NCBI GenBank assembly: GCA_946811185.2 | Contig: OX328096.1 | Span: forward strand, 39,754,011-39,818,010 | Source of the DNA: Hippopus hippopus | Lineage: Eukaryota > Mollusca > Bivalvia > Cardiida > Cardiidae | Direction: 5' to 3' | DNA: 64,000 nt | Position numbers and translations under genes: made by a program | Shown here: piece after piece, positions 25,801 through 39,200 of the stretch | Layout: each line of letters begins with the position of its first letter | Numbering within the stretch: position 1 is the first letter of the stretch | The notes under the pieces: model-generated | Database searches by the model: none | What the model was told of the DNA's origin: nothing | The model's input: the letters and a program-made list of their open reading frames with translations, nothing else

Positions 25801-28800
25801 GAAAATGCTGGTCATATTAATAGCATTTGCAAACAATATACTAGATGTTGCCAAAAGGATGAAACCAGTCTTTGAAAGGGTTAAAAACATTGACGAAAAA
25901 TGCAAAAAGTGCTCAATTCAAGTCTTTTCCCCTTATCCCAAAATGTTCAAATGCCGTTTTTCTTTTTGTAAAAAGACACTGCTTCTAACAAGCATTAAAA
26001 AATTTTGCTCTTTTCAAAAACAGCTTTCTAGATCATTACAAACCATTTTCCTTTCTTGCCCCAAAGATTCACATCTGTATGACTGACACTATTAACTCTT
26101 TACAAATGACCTAAGTTTAGAACAAGTTGGAAGCATGTGCAGAGGACTAAATTAATAAATGTGACTCAAAAGTTGAAATTTGTTTTCAGGAAGGGTAGGA
26201 AACATTGTGGGAAAAGAAGAAATGCTGGGTACCAGTATCTTCTCTTTTCCCCACAATGTTTTGAAGGGCTTTCTTTATCTGGGTCGTTAAATGTCAGTAT
26301 TGCGTGGTAAAAGGTTAATAACCAAGCAGAATCCAAAATGTCTACATTGACTTACCTTCTAAGATATGCTGTTGAACTAATTTTTGTCTGTCTGGTCGGT
26401 GACTGATTTTAAATCGTAAGGAATCTCCTATCTGTGAAACAGAAAAAAAGATTTATTCTAAATATTACATGAAAGAGATAGCTATTCCTTACCAGTGAAT
26501 TATTAACAGAGCCAACACATATTCAACTCCTTACAAAAATGGGCATCATTTTCTCCCTTTCATACAATGTTCTCTTCAGTTTCTAAGACAAAAACAATCA
26601 TTTTAAATGCATATAACCTACAGCAGCTGTAAGATGGATAGTCATGAAGTCTCATTCATATTCTCAATCTGGGCATTTAAAAGGATAGCTGCTTAATGCA
26701 TGTGACTGTTTAATTCAAGTTATAACCTAGGGTTTCACCATCCTTGTTTCTGATTAGGTCTGCAATTAGCCTGCATTGTATTAGAAATTACTTTTTCAGC
26801 GACACGACAAGACAAGGAGAAGGTAAGGATTCAAGATCAAACTGCATGTTCTATGCAGTCCAATCTTTATGCCATCGGCAAAAGTCCCTGTTTTTGCCTA
26901 TGGCCCTGAGAGGCGTCAATATATTTTTAAAATGGAAGGTAAGCAAGACATAATTCCAACCACAGAGAAGTTGGCAGGTACTTAAGGACTATGCTACCTT
27001 TTGTCAATGTCAGTTAACCAGACAGCATGTTTTACCAACCCCATAGGGTTGAAAACTTTGAAAACTTAGGACAAAATACTAGTAACAAGCATTTTCTCCT
27101 TTTACCACAATGTTTTCTTCCATTTTAAAGAAAAAATTCATTTTTCAGCCAAATTTAACACATATTTTTTGCTAATTCTTCCAATATGAACAAGCTTTCA
27201 TTGTTGTCAGTTGGGAAACAGTTAAGTTTTGACCAACATGTTTTGATTTTTATGATTCTATGGAAGAAGCCTGCGGTCAACATGTGTATGCTAATGCTAT
27301 TATACTGAGCTGAAGTTGTGGTGACTAAGTCTCGCTCACTGCAAAACATTTAGACTAAAACATGTAGCATTGCATGCTGGTGGAAACGCTTGGCTGTATG
27401 GGGCTTTTAAATTGAAATTCTAGTTGAATTAGAGCCATCACTAAACGTGATCATACCCCCCACCAGCTCCTTGTCACAAAACAGGTCTTTGTCACAGAAT
27501 GCAGAATGGTTTAGTACAAAAGGAAGAGTTGAAAAAAGTTCAAGGGGAGATAATTCCGCAACAAATTGCAGCAAGGTCATGGGAATCGCACATGCACAAC
27601 TTCATATATATAGGAACACTGTGTGTAAATTTGAGTTCAGTACCTGAAAAAACTGTCTGAGTATTTCACTGGACAAATTTGTGTCTACAGACAGACGGAC
27701 GGACAGACAGACAGACAGCCATGGCGATTCCAGTATATCCCCCTGCACTTCGTTGTCGGGGGTATAAAAAGGGGCATAACTGAGTCAAAAATGTTTTGAG
27801 AGTAACCTGCCTGTCCAGTATGAGTTCCCATAAGAAAATGTCAACTAAAAAATGCCAATGTTTTCACACTACAATGCAGACCGAGTCATGACAATACCTT
27901 GATATTTTCTTCAAAAGCAGCTGAACTGAAAAACCCTGTAAATTGGGTTGCTATGAGAGCATTTTACACTGTTCAGGGGTCAAACAAGTCTGTTTTCTGA
28001 GATGCTTAGAAAATAGCTTAATTAGCAGTCATATTACTCCCTGGTGCCTTAACCTTTCCCTGCATGTGGATATATTTTGATATGTAAATAGTTGAGAGCA
28101 TTAATACCATTCTGAAAAAAATTCATGTTGCCCAAAATTCGAAATTTCTTAGCACGACTGGTCATAACATTATCTAGGATTACTACTTCTTTTTTTATGT
28201 CTTGTTCTTTTTGTATAGTAATTTCATATTCAGAGGATACATGTTCTGGTTAAAGAGTTAATTACATGAATAGCTGATTATGCTGTAAAGAACAAAACCT
28301 GCCTTTGAAGCTGGTTTCAGATTATCCTACACAAAGCAGTCTCAATAGTGTCCAATGTGTTTTAACACTTTACTGCACAATGCCACCTTTTAATGACCCT
28401 GGGAAAGGAGCCTTTTTGAAAACATTGTGGGAAAAAGAGAAAATGCTGGTAACCAGCATTTTCTCCTTTTCCCACAATGTTTTCTACCCTTTCAAAGAAA
28501 AATTGCACCATTTGAGCCACAATGAAATTGTCGTCTGCAATTGCTTTCACTTTGGACAGGGCTAAAATTTTGTCGTCTGGTATAGGGTTAACATAAAGAG
28601 CCAAACACATGACTTCAGTAGCTTTTATGGACAATGTATATCGTGATCTGCCTACTCATAATGCGCACCCTGATCTTTGATATATTGTCTGGTATGCAAG
28701 ATACTCTGACCAATAAATTCTAGAAACAGAAATAGTATCTAGGTCTAGACAGTGAGTGATAGTGACTGAAGATGACTATTTTATCTATGAGGTGCTCTTT

Positions 28801-31800
28801 GAGTTCACTTTAACCCTTCACCACACGATAAAATTATAGACAGATCCAAATTGGAAGCATTTCCAAAGGACAAAGTTAATGTGGCACAAGTAATGGGATT
28901 TGTCTGTAAAAAAAAGAGAAGACATTGTGGGAAAAGAAGAAAATGCTGGTTACCTGCATTTTCTCCTTCTCCCACAATGTTTTCAAAAGCTTTCTTTCTC
29001 AGGGTCATTAAAACTCGGGATTGTGTGGTAAAGAGTTAAAAAGAATGCTGGTTAGCAGCAATTTTCTCTTTTCACATTATATTTTCAACAGCCATCTTCC
29101 TTCACTAATGTCACAGGAATGTTTGGTAACAGAATCACTTGTTTTCCCTTTATGATGCTATAATCATTATAACAATCTCAGAAACTTCACAAAATGGTCA
29201 CCTTCCAAAATGGTAATAAAATTATCTTGCCTATCCCCATTTTCAAAGAATTTGTTTTCTATCTGCATTCTCTTATTCATCCCTGTGCCATGTTTTCAAT
29301 CACAGACAGCCATAAATTTTGCATAAATTTACCATAGTAATCAAAGGAGCACTAACTTACAGTGTTTTTGCAGGCAGTGTAGATCAAGATCAGTGGTTGG
29401 ATAAGTCAATCTAATCTTGGTCTAGAATGTCTATGAGTTTGTCTTTGAGTTTGAACCACAACTACAAGCATTTTTGCAGACCACAACTGCAAGACTTTAG
29501 TGTATTTGCAGTGTTATATCTGGGTCAGAGTGTTAAGAAATAGTAGTCTAATCTTGGTCTTCACTGTCCATATCTTCTGTGAGAAAGGCTGAAACAACCT
29601 TGACATCACAATATGGATTACATGAAGCTTATTACCACCTACAGCTCACATCTTCTATCTGGCAACAGAACCTCTGCAAAACCCTTAGAATGCCAAAAAA
29701 AAAACCAACAAACATATTCGACCAGTATATACCAGGAATAACCAATTAATTGCAATTTGATGGTTATTTTTTTCTACAGTTTTTAAGCAAAGAGGACCGT
29801 GTAGATCAAAGATCAGACAGCATGTTTTGCTTACCAGCATTCTCTCCGTTTCCTACAATGTTTTCAAAAGGCCATTTCCTCAAGTTCATTCAAACTCGGG
29901 ATTGTGTTTACAGGGTTAAATTGTAATTCATGTTGACACCAGCATTTCACACAGATATTTTCAAAATTGTCTGCTGCAAATCTCTTACATAAGGTCACAG
30001 GTAAAACTGTATGATAAAATGGCATAAAAAAAAATTCTGAAGTGTTTTGCTTCCTCAATTTCAAACAGATACAAGGCACTTCAAATTTGATACAGTTCTT
30101 ACGTCAATTAATGTAAACATTTATGTTAAAGTACAAATACACCGAGCATACTTTTACTATAGTTGTAATAACGTACTTAAAACCTGCGCATTCTAACTCC
30201 TTTCAATTCACTAAGACATGCATTCTACATAAACTTTTTACCATCCCAAATGTAAAAACCAGTTACTGTATAAGCTAATTCAGGACAAGCTGGAAAAATT
30301 GATTGATTGATTGAATTGGAGTTTAACACCGTTTTAACAGCTTAGGTCATATCTGTTACGGCGGTCAGTGCACCTTAGCATGTGTTTCCTCGCTTTCTCA
30401 CACCAGCACAGACACAAATTTCTTTCCAAGTCACTTACTACTTTCTCACATGCATCAGAGGTGAGAGGCGAAAAATCACCGTCAAGAAAGTTTGCCTCAA
30501 CCGGGTATCGAACTCACAACCACCAGGCCACAAGTCCTATATGCTAACCATCAAGCTAGCCGGGTAGGCTCAGGACCAGCTGGAAAAAACTAAGCTACTA
30601 ATGACACAAATAACCAGAACCAAGTGATCCCATGGTTCATCAACCCTGAGGGAGAAGGTTCTTGGAAACATCTTGGGAAAAGAAAATCCAAGTCACCAGT
30701 TGGGAGAAATTTCTTGTTTTGTATGAATGGTATCAAAAGTGGGTCTGTTGCAATATAAGTATTCTGCTGATAGTAAAATAGAATCTTTAGAAATTTGGCT
30801 TAATAAAATTATAGTCTTGTATAATTTAACCATCTACCAAATGATCCCAGTGTATTTACGACCATGTGGAAAAATACTTAACCCTAAACCACACGGCAAA
30901 ATTTAAGACCTATCCAAATTGAAAGCATTTGCAGACGACAATTTCGTAGTAGCTCAAATGACGCAACTTTTCTTTGATAGGGTAGAAAACCTTGTGGGAA
31001 AAGGAGAAAATGCTGGTTACCAGCATTTTCTCCTTTTCCCACAATGTTTTCAAAAGGCCTCTTCTTCAGGGGCGTTAAAAGGCGTCACTGTGTGGTAAAG
31101 GGTTAAAAAACATTGTGTGAGAAAATATCACTTTTCCCAAATGTTTTCTACTTGTTCACAATCCAATTCAATCATCTGAGCCACTCTAAATTTATTTAAA
31201 ATTCAAAGTTATTTTGCTAGTATTTAAAGGTCTGGGAAATAGATGACCCTTGGCTCTGTGTGTAGCCCTTGAAACAGATGACATTAGAATGCAATGAGGG
31301 AAAAAGCTATTTTCTCTGGCCAGAAGAGCTAGAAATAGATGAAATGGCAATAAGCCATTATTTTACTCTTTACCACACAACAATATTTAAGACTTGTCCA
31401 TATAAATAGCATTTGCAGGTAACAAACCAAAAAACAAGTATTATCTAAATAATTAGATTTGTCTTTATAGGGGCAGAAAACATAATGGGATAAGGCCTTT
31501 TCTCAGGGTTGCTAAAATTCCGGATTTTGTGGTAAAGGGTAAAATCAGACAAAGAAATAAGTCTTTGGACTTACAATGACTTAACCCTTTACCAGACGAC
31601 AAATTTTCAGCCTTGTCCAAATTCAAAGCCTTTGCAGATAACAATTCCAATGTGGCTCAAACGGTGCAATTTTTCTTTGATAGGGTAGAAAACATTGTAG
31701 GAAAAGGAGAAAATGCTGGTTACTAGCATTTTCTCCTTTTCCCACAATGTTTTCAAAAGGCTTCTTTCCCAGGGTCGTTAAGCCGGTATTGTGCGGTAAA

Positions 31801-34800
31801 GGGTTAAGATGATCACCTCAAAACAGACAACACTATTCCAGTTTAGTTTAGATTATTCAGTGCTCTAGTGGTTAACATGATCTGTTATTTCACTATCACC
31901 ATCATTTACCATCTCATCCTAAAAGGTGAAAACATGGACTTTCTCGGACAGAAAAGATCAAGGTCAGAATACAGAGAATGTGCAGTCTGATCTTAGATGT
32001 ATGGAATCCACTTGTTTAGTCAAGCCTAATAAAATCAAACTCTTCCCGAGTTTCAGTATATTGTATTTTCAGCACTACAAACAGGTGAAGGTTATATAAT
32101 TTGGCGCTGAATTAGTTAAGGAATAGTGACAAGTGAAAACATCTTTGTTACACACATGAAGACAACATGACTCAATAGTATAAAGAACTTTTTGAAGAAT
32201 GTAAAGTTGATGCCAAAGAAGAGACACATGTTATCTCTTTCTTTTCAAAGCTGATCTAACAAGAAGCTATTTGACATTGGCAACAAGAGGATCTACCGGC
32301 TGCTGCCAACTTGCAGGGTATACTATATCTCAATGTGGCATGGCTCCAAAACAAACCTGTTATTTGCCATTTTCATTACTGAAATAATGTGTGTGAATGT
32401 TAACCTTTTGAGCAACAAAAAAGCCAGGTCAACAAGTTGATTTTGGAGATAAGACCAAAATAATTACAATTTCAAGATTTCTTTTGTCCAGAAAGTCTAA
32501 GGATAGCAGACAGGGCATATCAAAGATCAGACTGCACATTTTGTGCAGTCTGATCGTTGATTTAAACTGGCTGCAAAGGCATCTATAGTTTCCAAAGATA
32601 CTTGAAGGGTTAATGTAGACTCTCCATATGGAAAAATGCTTCTCAATTTCAGACAAAACATTTAAAAATCCACCTCTCTGCTAAGTTTCTTTTTGCAACT
32701 AAGCAAAATTTTTCTCAGAATACTACTACGGCAATCAACAGTTCATCATTTTCAGTTTTTTCCCCCAGATAAGTCTTTTGGTACACTAATTATTCTTTAC
32801 CATTTTCCAAACAATCCTGAGTTCTAACAACCCTTGGTAAGAAGATTTTTGAAGACATTGTGGGTAAAGGAGAAAATGCTGATTACTAGCATTTTCTTGT
32901 TTTTTCCATGTTCAAATGTTTATTTTTTGGTGTGTCATCTGCAAATCCTTTCATGTTGGAAGAGTCTAAAATGTGTCATTTGTGAAAGGGTTTTGACTAA
33001 CCCCATCACAAAGCAGGGTACTTTCAGACCTAATAAAACTTGCACAGTATGGAAGTATGGATGCGCTAAGACGAAAGAATCCTTGGAATGGAAACTTATA
33101 GCCACTTCAACTGCCCATAGAGGATGGTCCCACATATGTAGCTGAAGGTCAAAAGCATGTGAAAGGATCAATACCATTCAGATGATATATGGAAAACATT
33201 TTTTCCTTGTAATTAGTATAATCAGTGAACCATTGTAACTATCTTTTGTTGTTATTCTTGTTTTTCTGACCTCAGCAGGTAATTAGATTTTGACCAGGTA
33301 TCAAGAAAATGAGAATTTAGTCTGGAAACACTAGAATCATGTTCTACTTACAGTAACAATACACAATAAACATACAAATGAGTGGTGCTCTGGCAAAAAT
33401 GGGGTTTAATGCATCTCTGTAACGCATTATACCAAGCAAGTCATCATATATTTATGGCATGAAATCCATTTTGTCTAACAGCTGATTGAATCATCAGGCA
33501 GAATGGTCCTTTGGCAAGCAGAAAATTTACAAGTAGCAAAAGGTTTCAACCCATGATTGTCAGCCTGTGCGAACTGTGCAGGCTGGCATGGGTTAATACT
33601 TATGGAAAATGCTTTAAACCCCTTTTCAAAGAGTATGGCTCAAATTCATATTCTAAACTTCTGATGGACAGAAAATGGATAAATCTACCATGTAGTGTGC
33701 TTATCAAGTGGGCTATAACTCATTAATACTGTCTAAAACAGTATTAGCCACAAAATAGCATCACAGAATACAATTCTTAAAGTCTTCACCACACAACAAA
33801 ATTCTCAACTTGTACAAACTGAGGGCATTTGCATATGACACATTAAAATCTAATGTAACTAAAGAGATAGGATTTGTGTGATATGGTAAAAAACTGTGTG
33901 AGAAAAGGAGAAAATGCTGGTTTCCAGCATTTTCTTCTTTCCCAAGCATTGCTAAATCATGGAATTATGGTATATGGTTAATATGATACTGAATATAAAA
34001 GAAGAGCAAAACAGAAGGAAAGCAATTATGAAGCATTGATAACTTTCTTGGGCAGAAATGGTCAAGAAAATATTGTGAAAAATTCAAAGATTATTTTTTC
34101 TAAACTCTTTCCATACCATCGACAACACCAGTAGCTTTTGTGGACAGTGTAGATCAAGATCAGACTGCAAAAAATGTGCAGTATGATCTCTGATCTACAC
34201 TGCCCACTACTATAGATTATGACCAAACTGTCTCATGATCTTGCAGAGGAAATGTAGTTTTAGCCTTTAAGAAAATGCATTTTATTTATTCATTGGTGAA
34301 AGAGTTAATGTTTGTAACAAAACTCATAGACTTTATTCTAGAAAAACCTAACATGCTAGATCCCCAACCTGCTTAGATGTAATACTGTTTGAAGTGTTAA
34401 ATCATGAAGTGCAAGTTGGGAAAGCAAAGAACATTCCTAACACAGGCAGTTCTAATAATAAGAAACACAAATCGAAAGTTCCTTATCCTTGCATACAAGA
34501 TAAATACAGTCATTATACAGAAAATTATTCATAATTGGAAATTAAAGCCACACTGTTATCAGAGCCAATGGTCATTTTCCCCTGTAATCTTGTTTCTTAT
34601 CACACAGAAAAACAAACACCACTCCTTCAACTGTTTTATGTAATAGACAAAACCATCAGAATATTTTTTAAGAAAAGCTATTTTAGTTACACCAGACTAC
34701 AACTCTTTTCAAAATAACCAAATTTTAGATGTGTTGAATTTGAAAGCAATTACAGATGACAAATTAAATGTGCCTTAAATGGCAAGATTTGTTTCTGAAA

Positions 34801-36210
34801 GGGAAGAAAATGTGGGAAAAGAAGAATATGCTGGTTACCACTATTTTCTCCTTTTGTCATAATGTTTTCAAAAACTTTCCCTAGTGTCCATTGTACAAAC
34901 TAGTGGTATGTTAACAATACATGTATATAACCTGCACATAGTATGACTTACTTCACTTAATTCTTTACCAAACAATTTTTAAAGTGTTAATTATGAAATT
35001 TTGTTATTTGGTAAAGAGTTATCACTTTACCGCTACCAAAAGACAAAGTTTTAGATTTATCCATATTGCAGCCTTTGTAAAGAGCTACTTAAATGACCAG
35101 ACATGTCTTTGAAAAGGTAAAAAACATTGTGGGGAAAAAGAGAAGATGCTAGTCACCAGCATTTTCTCCTTTTCACCAAACCACTTTCATTAGTATTTTT
35201 CCTCAGGGTTGTAAGAACACAGTATTATTTGGTACAGAATTAAAAGTATACATATGGTGGCATATTTCTGCCACAAGATACGAGATAGCTATCATGATAA
35301 TTTTGGTAAATTATCGCGATAAATTAAAAGTTTCCTGGAAATCTTATCAAGATCGTGAAAAGTTTCATGATAAAAATATCATGATAAACTTAATATGTTA
35401 TCGCAAAATTTCTCCACCGTGCTCGAAGCTGACATGCGAGATAAAATTATTGTGATAGTTTTATCCGTTTCTCGATATCTATAAACAGAAAATTCATCAT
35501 TTGGATGAACACGGTAGTTTTGACTTAAAGGGCAACTACAGCCAAAATCTCTTTTTTGGATATATGAATCCTTAAATGAAAACCATTTTAAAATAGAAAA
35601 ACCGCATTTCAATGTCTATCGTAGAAAGAGAGTTTTAAGCGAAGATGTGGTTTGCACACCTGTGCGAGTTTGTGAAATGTTCGATAAACCGGATGTGATG
35701 CCACTCTTATTTCGGCTTCTGTGTACTGTTAATTTGCTCTGATGCTGACTTTTTTTCTCTCAGCCTTATCCTCCCTCATGTCAGGAGACGATTTTTTTCG
35801 TCACAAAAATCCCTATCGTATGCCGGGTGCCGAGTTTAAGCACTATTTCGAGCCAGGAGATGACTATTTATTTGTCAGTCTTCTGTCTGTCTGTCTGAAC
35901 TAAATGACATGGCTTAATATCAGATCTACCATTAATCCTCAAATGGTTAAATAAACCTTCATGCCGATTGCAAAATTTTGAATAGTGCTAGTTTTTGGAG
36001 AAACAAAAATAGATGTTTCCGCATTGGACACTGTACATAAGATCAGATTGCATGTTCTGTGCAGTCTGATCTTAATATACACTGTTCACAAAAGGTCATT
36101 GAGTATCGCTCAGCAGCCTTGGGGCCCCACAGAAATTTAAATGAGGCAAGCAATGAATGGTAAATTCACTGTTGATTATCCATCTCTTTCATGAGAGAGA
36201 GAGAGAGGGA

Positions 36211-36241
<31 letters not shown>

Positions 36242-39200
36242 CAGTTAGAAAAGAAATTCGACAAGCAGATTATGCTGTTTTTTTTTTTTTTTAATTTAAG
36301 ATCGTATGAATGAGGAAAATACAAAAGTTATGACGTTCGACTTACCCATTTAACCTGTGTAAAATTCCAAATTCCATTTACATTATTTACGAAAAAGGGT
36401 TCAATATGGTCGTGAATACAAAAGAGTAACTTTGTACATGACATGTTTATGACAAGTGCTTGTTAACCTCAAGCTGCAAGCCGGGTAAAAAAAAATATGT
36501 CAGACCACAACGGTGTGATATCATCACAAAAGAGGCACCGAATTAACCCTTTGTCCTTGTACATGATGGAACACACAATTCTTTTCTCAAAATAAAAGGT
36601 TGGCGCACTAAAATTTTGTGTAAAGTTTGTACGCAGTTATAAATTTTTAATTTACGCTGCATTTTCATGGTCAGCATCTCTTATCTCGTATATGATTAGA
36701 GGGAGAAACACGGGAGAAGACAGTTAAACAATTTTTGTCCACTTTGGTATTTCCTTTTAAATTGTACGCCTTACATGTCTCAGTATTTAGAAAATGGACT
36801 GACCCTGTATTTTGCAGACGATCAAAAATGTTTACTGCATGATATGAAGGACAGGAAGGCAGGAGCAATCCAGACAATCTTTCAACGTTGTTGTTAATGA
36901 AAGAAACAAATTTGAGATTATGAAAAAAAAGCACGTAGGAAAATAAATGAAGATCGAGTGAAAAATTTTTTTTTTAACTTTAACAGCAAATTCAGGATGT
37001 GTGCTGGATTTAATGTTGTTCGTGAATGTTAAAGAGAGGATAAGATTTCTAAGGCAGATCAAGGCTTTTAATTTTTTCCAAGCTGAAGGAGACATGTAAA
37101 ATGCTGACACTATGGTGTAGATCAAGATCAGACTGCGCAGGATTTGTAGACCATTAAATGATCGACGGTGTCCTATATCTGGTAGAAACAGCCTTAGAAA
37201 TTAACTCGAATGATTTCCTTTTCACATTGCAACGTTCCTTCTTCCTTCTATGACCTAGTAGAAGAGAATTTTGGCATGATTCAAATATCTTGATTTATTA
37301 TTTCTTTTTTTATATTTATCTATTACAACTCATTGATTAGGTAGTGGTACAATTGATATAACATCAAGAAATAAATTTCAAAATATTTATGTTCGTTACT
37401 ACAAGAATAACTATTCCTTTTTTATAAGTACTTTCTCCACTAAGCTAATTCATTCAAAATTTCTTTCCTATGATTGTAGATGTAAGAGCGATATACCCCC
37501 GTCACTCCAAACTCGTTCTCACTCTGTTCCGAATTTTTTTGCTGATCGGACTGAAACTGTCTTCAGACGAAGTGGGCGTATTAGTATCCTTTTACGAAGG
37601 GTGCTCCAGAACTTTGAGCCTGCTCAAAATTTTTTGCCATCCATCCCGTCCTGTGATTAGACGGAGTAACAACGTATTTAAAGCGAGATGGACGTACTAC
37701 GAACGGAACTGCTGTGCTTTGATCCTATTAGAGACGTAGTGCGGTCGGGCAATAACCTGCAGTGCATTTGCATTTTACCGACCGAAATTACATGTCCTAT
37801 GCCAACCAGTTTTTTGATTTTGTTGACCGGATTAAGACTTTCTGGGAATAGGTTTGGTGAGATAGGGGCTTCAGCCATTATCAGGCCAAAATTATACGTT
37901 CATCCCAGACCGTAACCCGTTTTCCGATTATGTCAGGACGGGTTAAGACGTTGTAAGACCTAGTTTGGTGTGACGGGGGCTATAGAGATTGAAACTCTGC
38001 AGTACACAAGTGATTGAAACGTGAAATAGCAATTTATATCTTTATGAATATCATGCAGTTTTCTCAATTTTCTGTGTTAGTTCATATATAGCGACTATAA
38101 TTATCTTCTCAGACTTGTGAGATCACGGCAAACTACCGGAAGTCACAGTTTTTTCAATTAGCGACTTTCACACAGGTGAAAATCCGAAAGTTTAAACCTC
38201 TATATCTTGTGGAGTAAGCATCACAGAACGCTAACAAGATTTTTGTTAACATACTCTGGTGTCGTTTTATCTGATTTTGAAATGAAAAATTTGGTGTGGA
38301 GTTACCCTTTAATAAGATTGCAGTCAGTAAAATTTCGAATCATTAATTAACAATTGTAGCTTAATTGGTAAATTTTGACAATGCCCGAATGACAGAGGTC
38401 TGTAAAATCACAAAGACGACTCGAAATGCCTCCTACGAACAACTTTGAAACCGTACAGGGGAAAGGAGAATTCATAAGGTTGTATACGAAGGTATTCCGA
38501 AACCGTATCTAATTATAGGTATCATGAATGTCAGTTGTGGGCACGAAAGCAAAAAAAATCATGATAAGAGTTAGCATTATTGCGATATTTTTATCGTGAA
38601 TTTTTTTGTTTTATCACGATAATTCTCTTAAATTATCATGATTGCTATCTCGTATCTCGCGGCAGAAATATGCCACCATATATACATGATACAAATTTAT
38701 ATACCTAATTTCTCCTAATAAAAGCTCCTAGGAGCTATGCAAATTATAGATAGGGAGCCTTTATTTTGTACCCAATTTGCATAGCAAAAAGTCTGTCCAA
38801 TTTTGTATTTCTTTGGGTTTTAGTGATTGTTAAGAGGAAGTATTCATCAAATTCTTCAAATATTGTCATTTTAATCAACTAATGTACATAAGGTTATCAT
38901 TGGGGGGGAGCTACTATTGGAGGGGCGCTTTTATTAGGAGGAATACGGTATGTACAGCAGCATCAGAAGATAGTATTTCTGTCTTACCTTTGCTCTTTCT
39001 AGACTTTTTCTCTGTTCCATAAATGCTGGGGGTGTCTTTGGAGCTGAAATGTACAATTAGATGCGTTTGTTTGACTGGTGCTTTATGCCACTTTCTATTT
39101 CTGTTGATTCACTGCCGAGTTAAATCTTTACGAGATGACAAAATTTCAAACTTGTCATACTTGGAAATGCTGGTTATCAGTTTTTAACAGCCTTCCTCTA

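Larger units (their letters stand above)
35525..38312. mobile_element. Nested TTAA-flanked element, 2.8 kb
   Basis: Left TTAAAGGGCAACTACAGCCA and right GGTGTGGAGTTACCCTTTAA are imperfect inverted repeats next to TTAA, lying wholly inside the 35252-38681 element. The interior holds a GA microsatellite (36191-36241), a small palindromic repeat (36024-36090) and no recognisable protein. It may be a non-autonomous piggyBac-type element; the mismatched ends make this moderate. Confidence 0.5.
35252..38681. mobile_element. DNA transposon with long inverted ends and 4 bp target duplication
   Basis: Ends ATATGGTGGCATATTTCTGC and GCAGAAATATGCCACCATAT are inverted repeats. The pairing continues through GATACGAGATAGC and GCTATCTCGTATC into TTATCGCGATAAA-type sequence. 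Flanks ATAC (35248-35251) and ATAC (38682-38685) are a four-base duplication. Without the nested insertion (35525-38312) the element is about 640 bases. No transposase is seen and I cannot assign a superfamily. Confidence 0.7.

Noticed and set aside
30500..30570. tRNA gene suggested by A- and B-box-like sequences
   Set aside because: No cloverleaf can be completed, and the sequence runs into a SINE body shared with other copies.
37470..37915. Overlapping open frames on both strands inside the nested transposon
   Set aside because: No domain, no catalytic motif, and similar open lengths on both strands; too short for a transposase.
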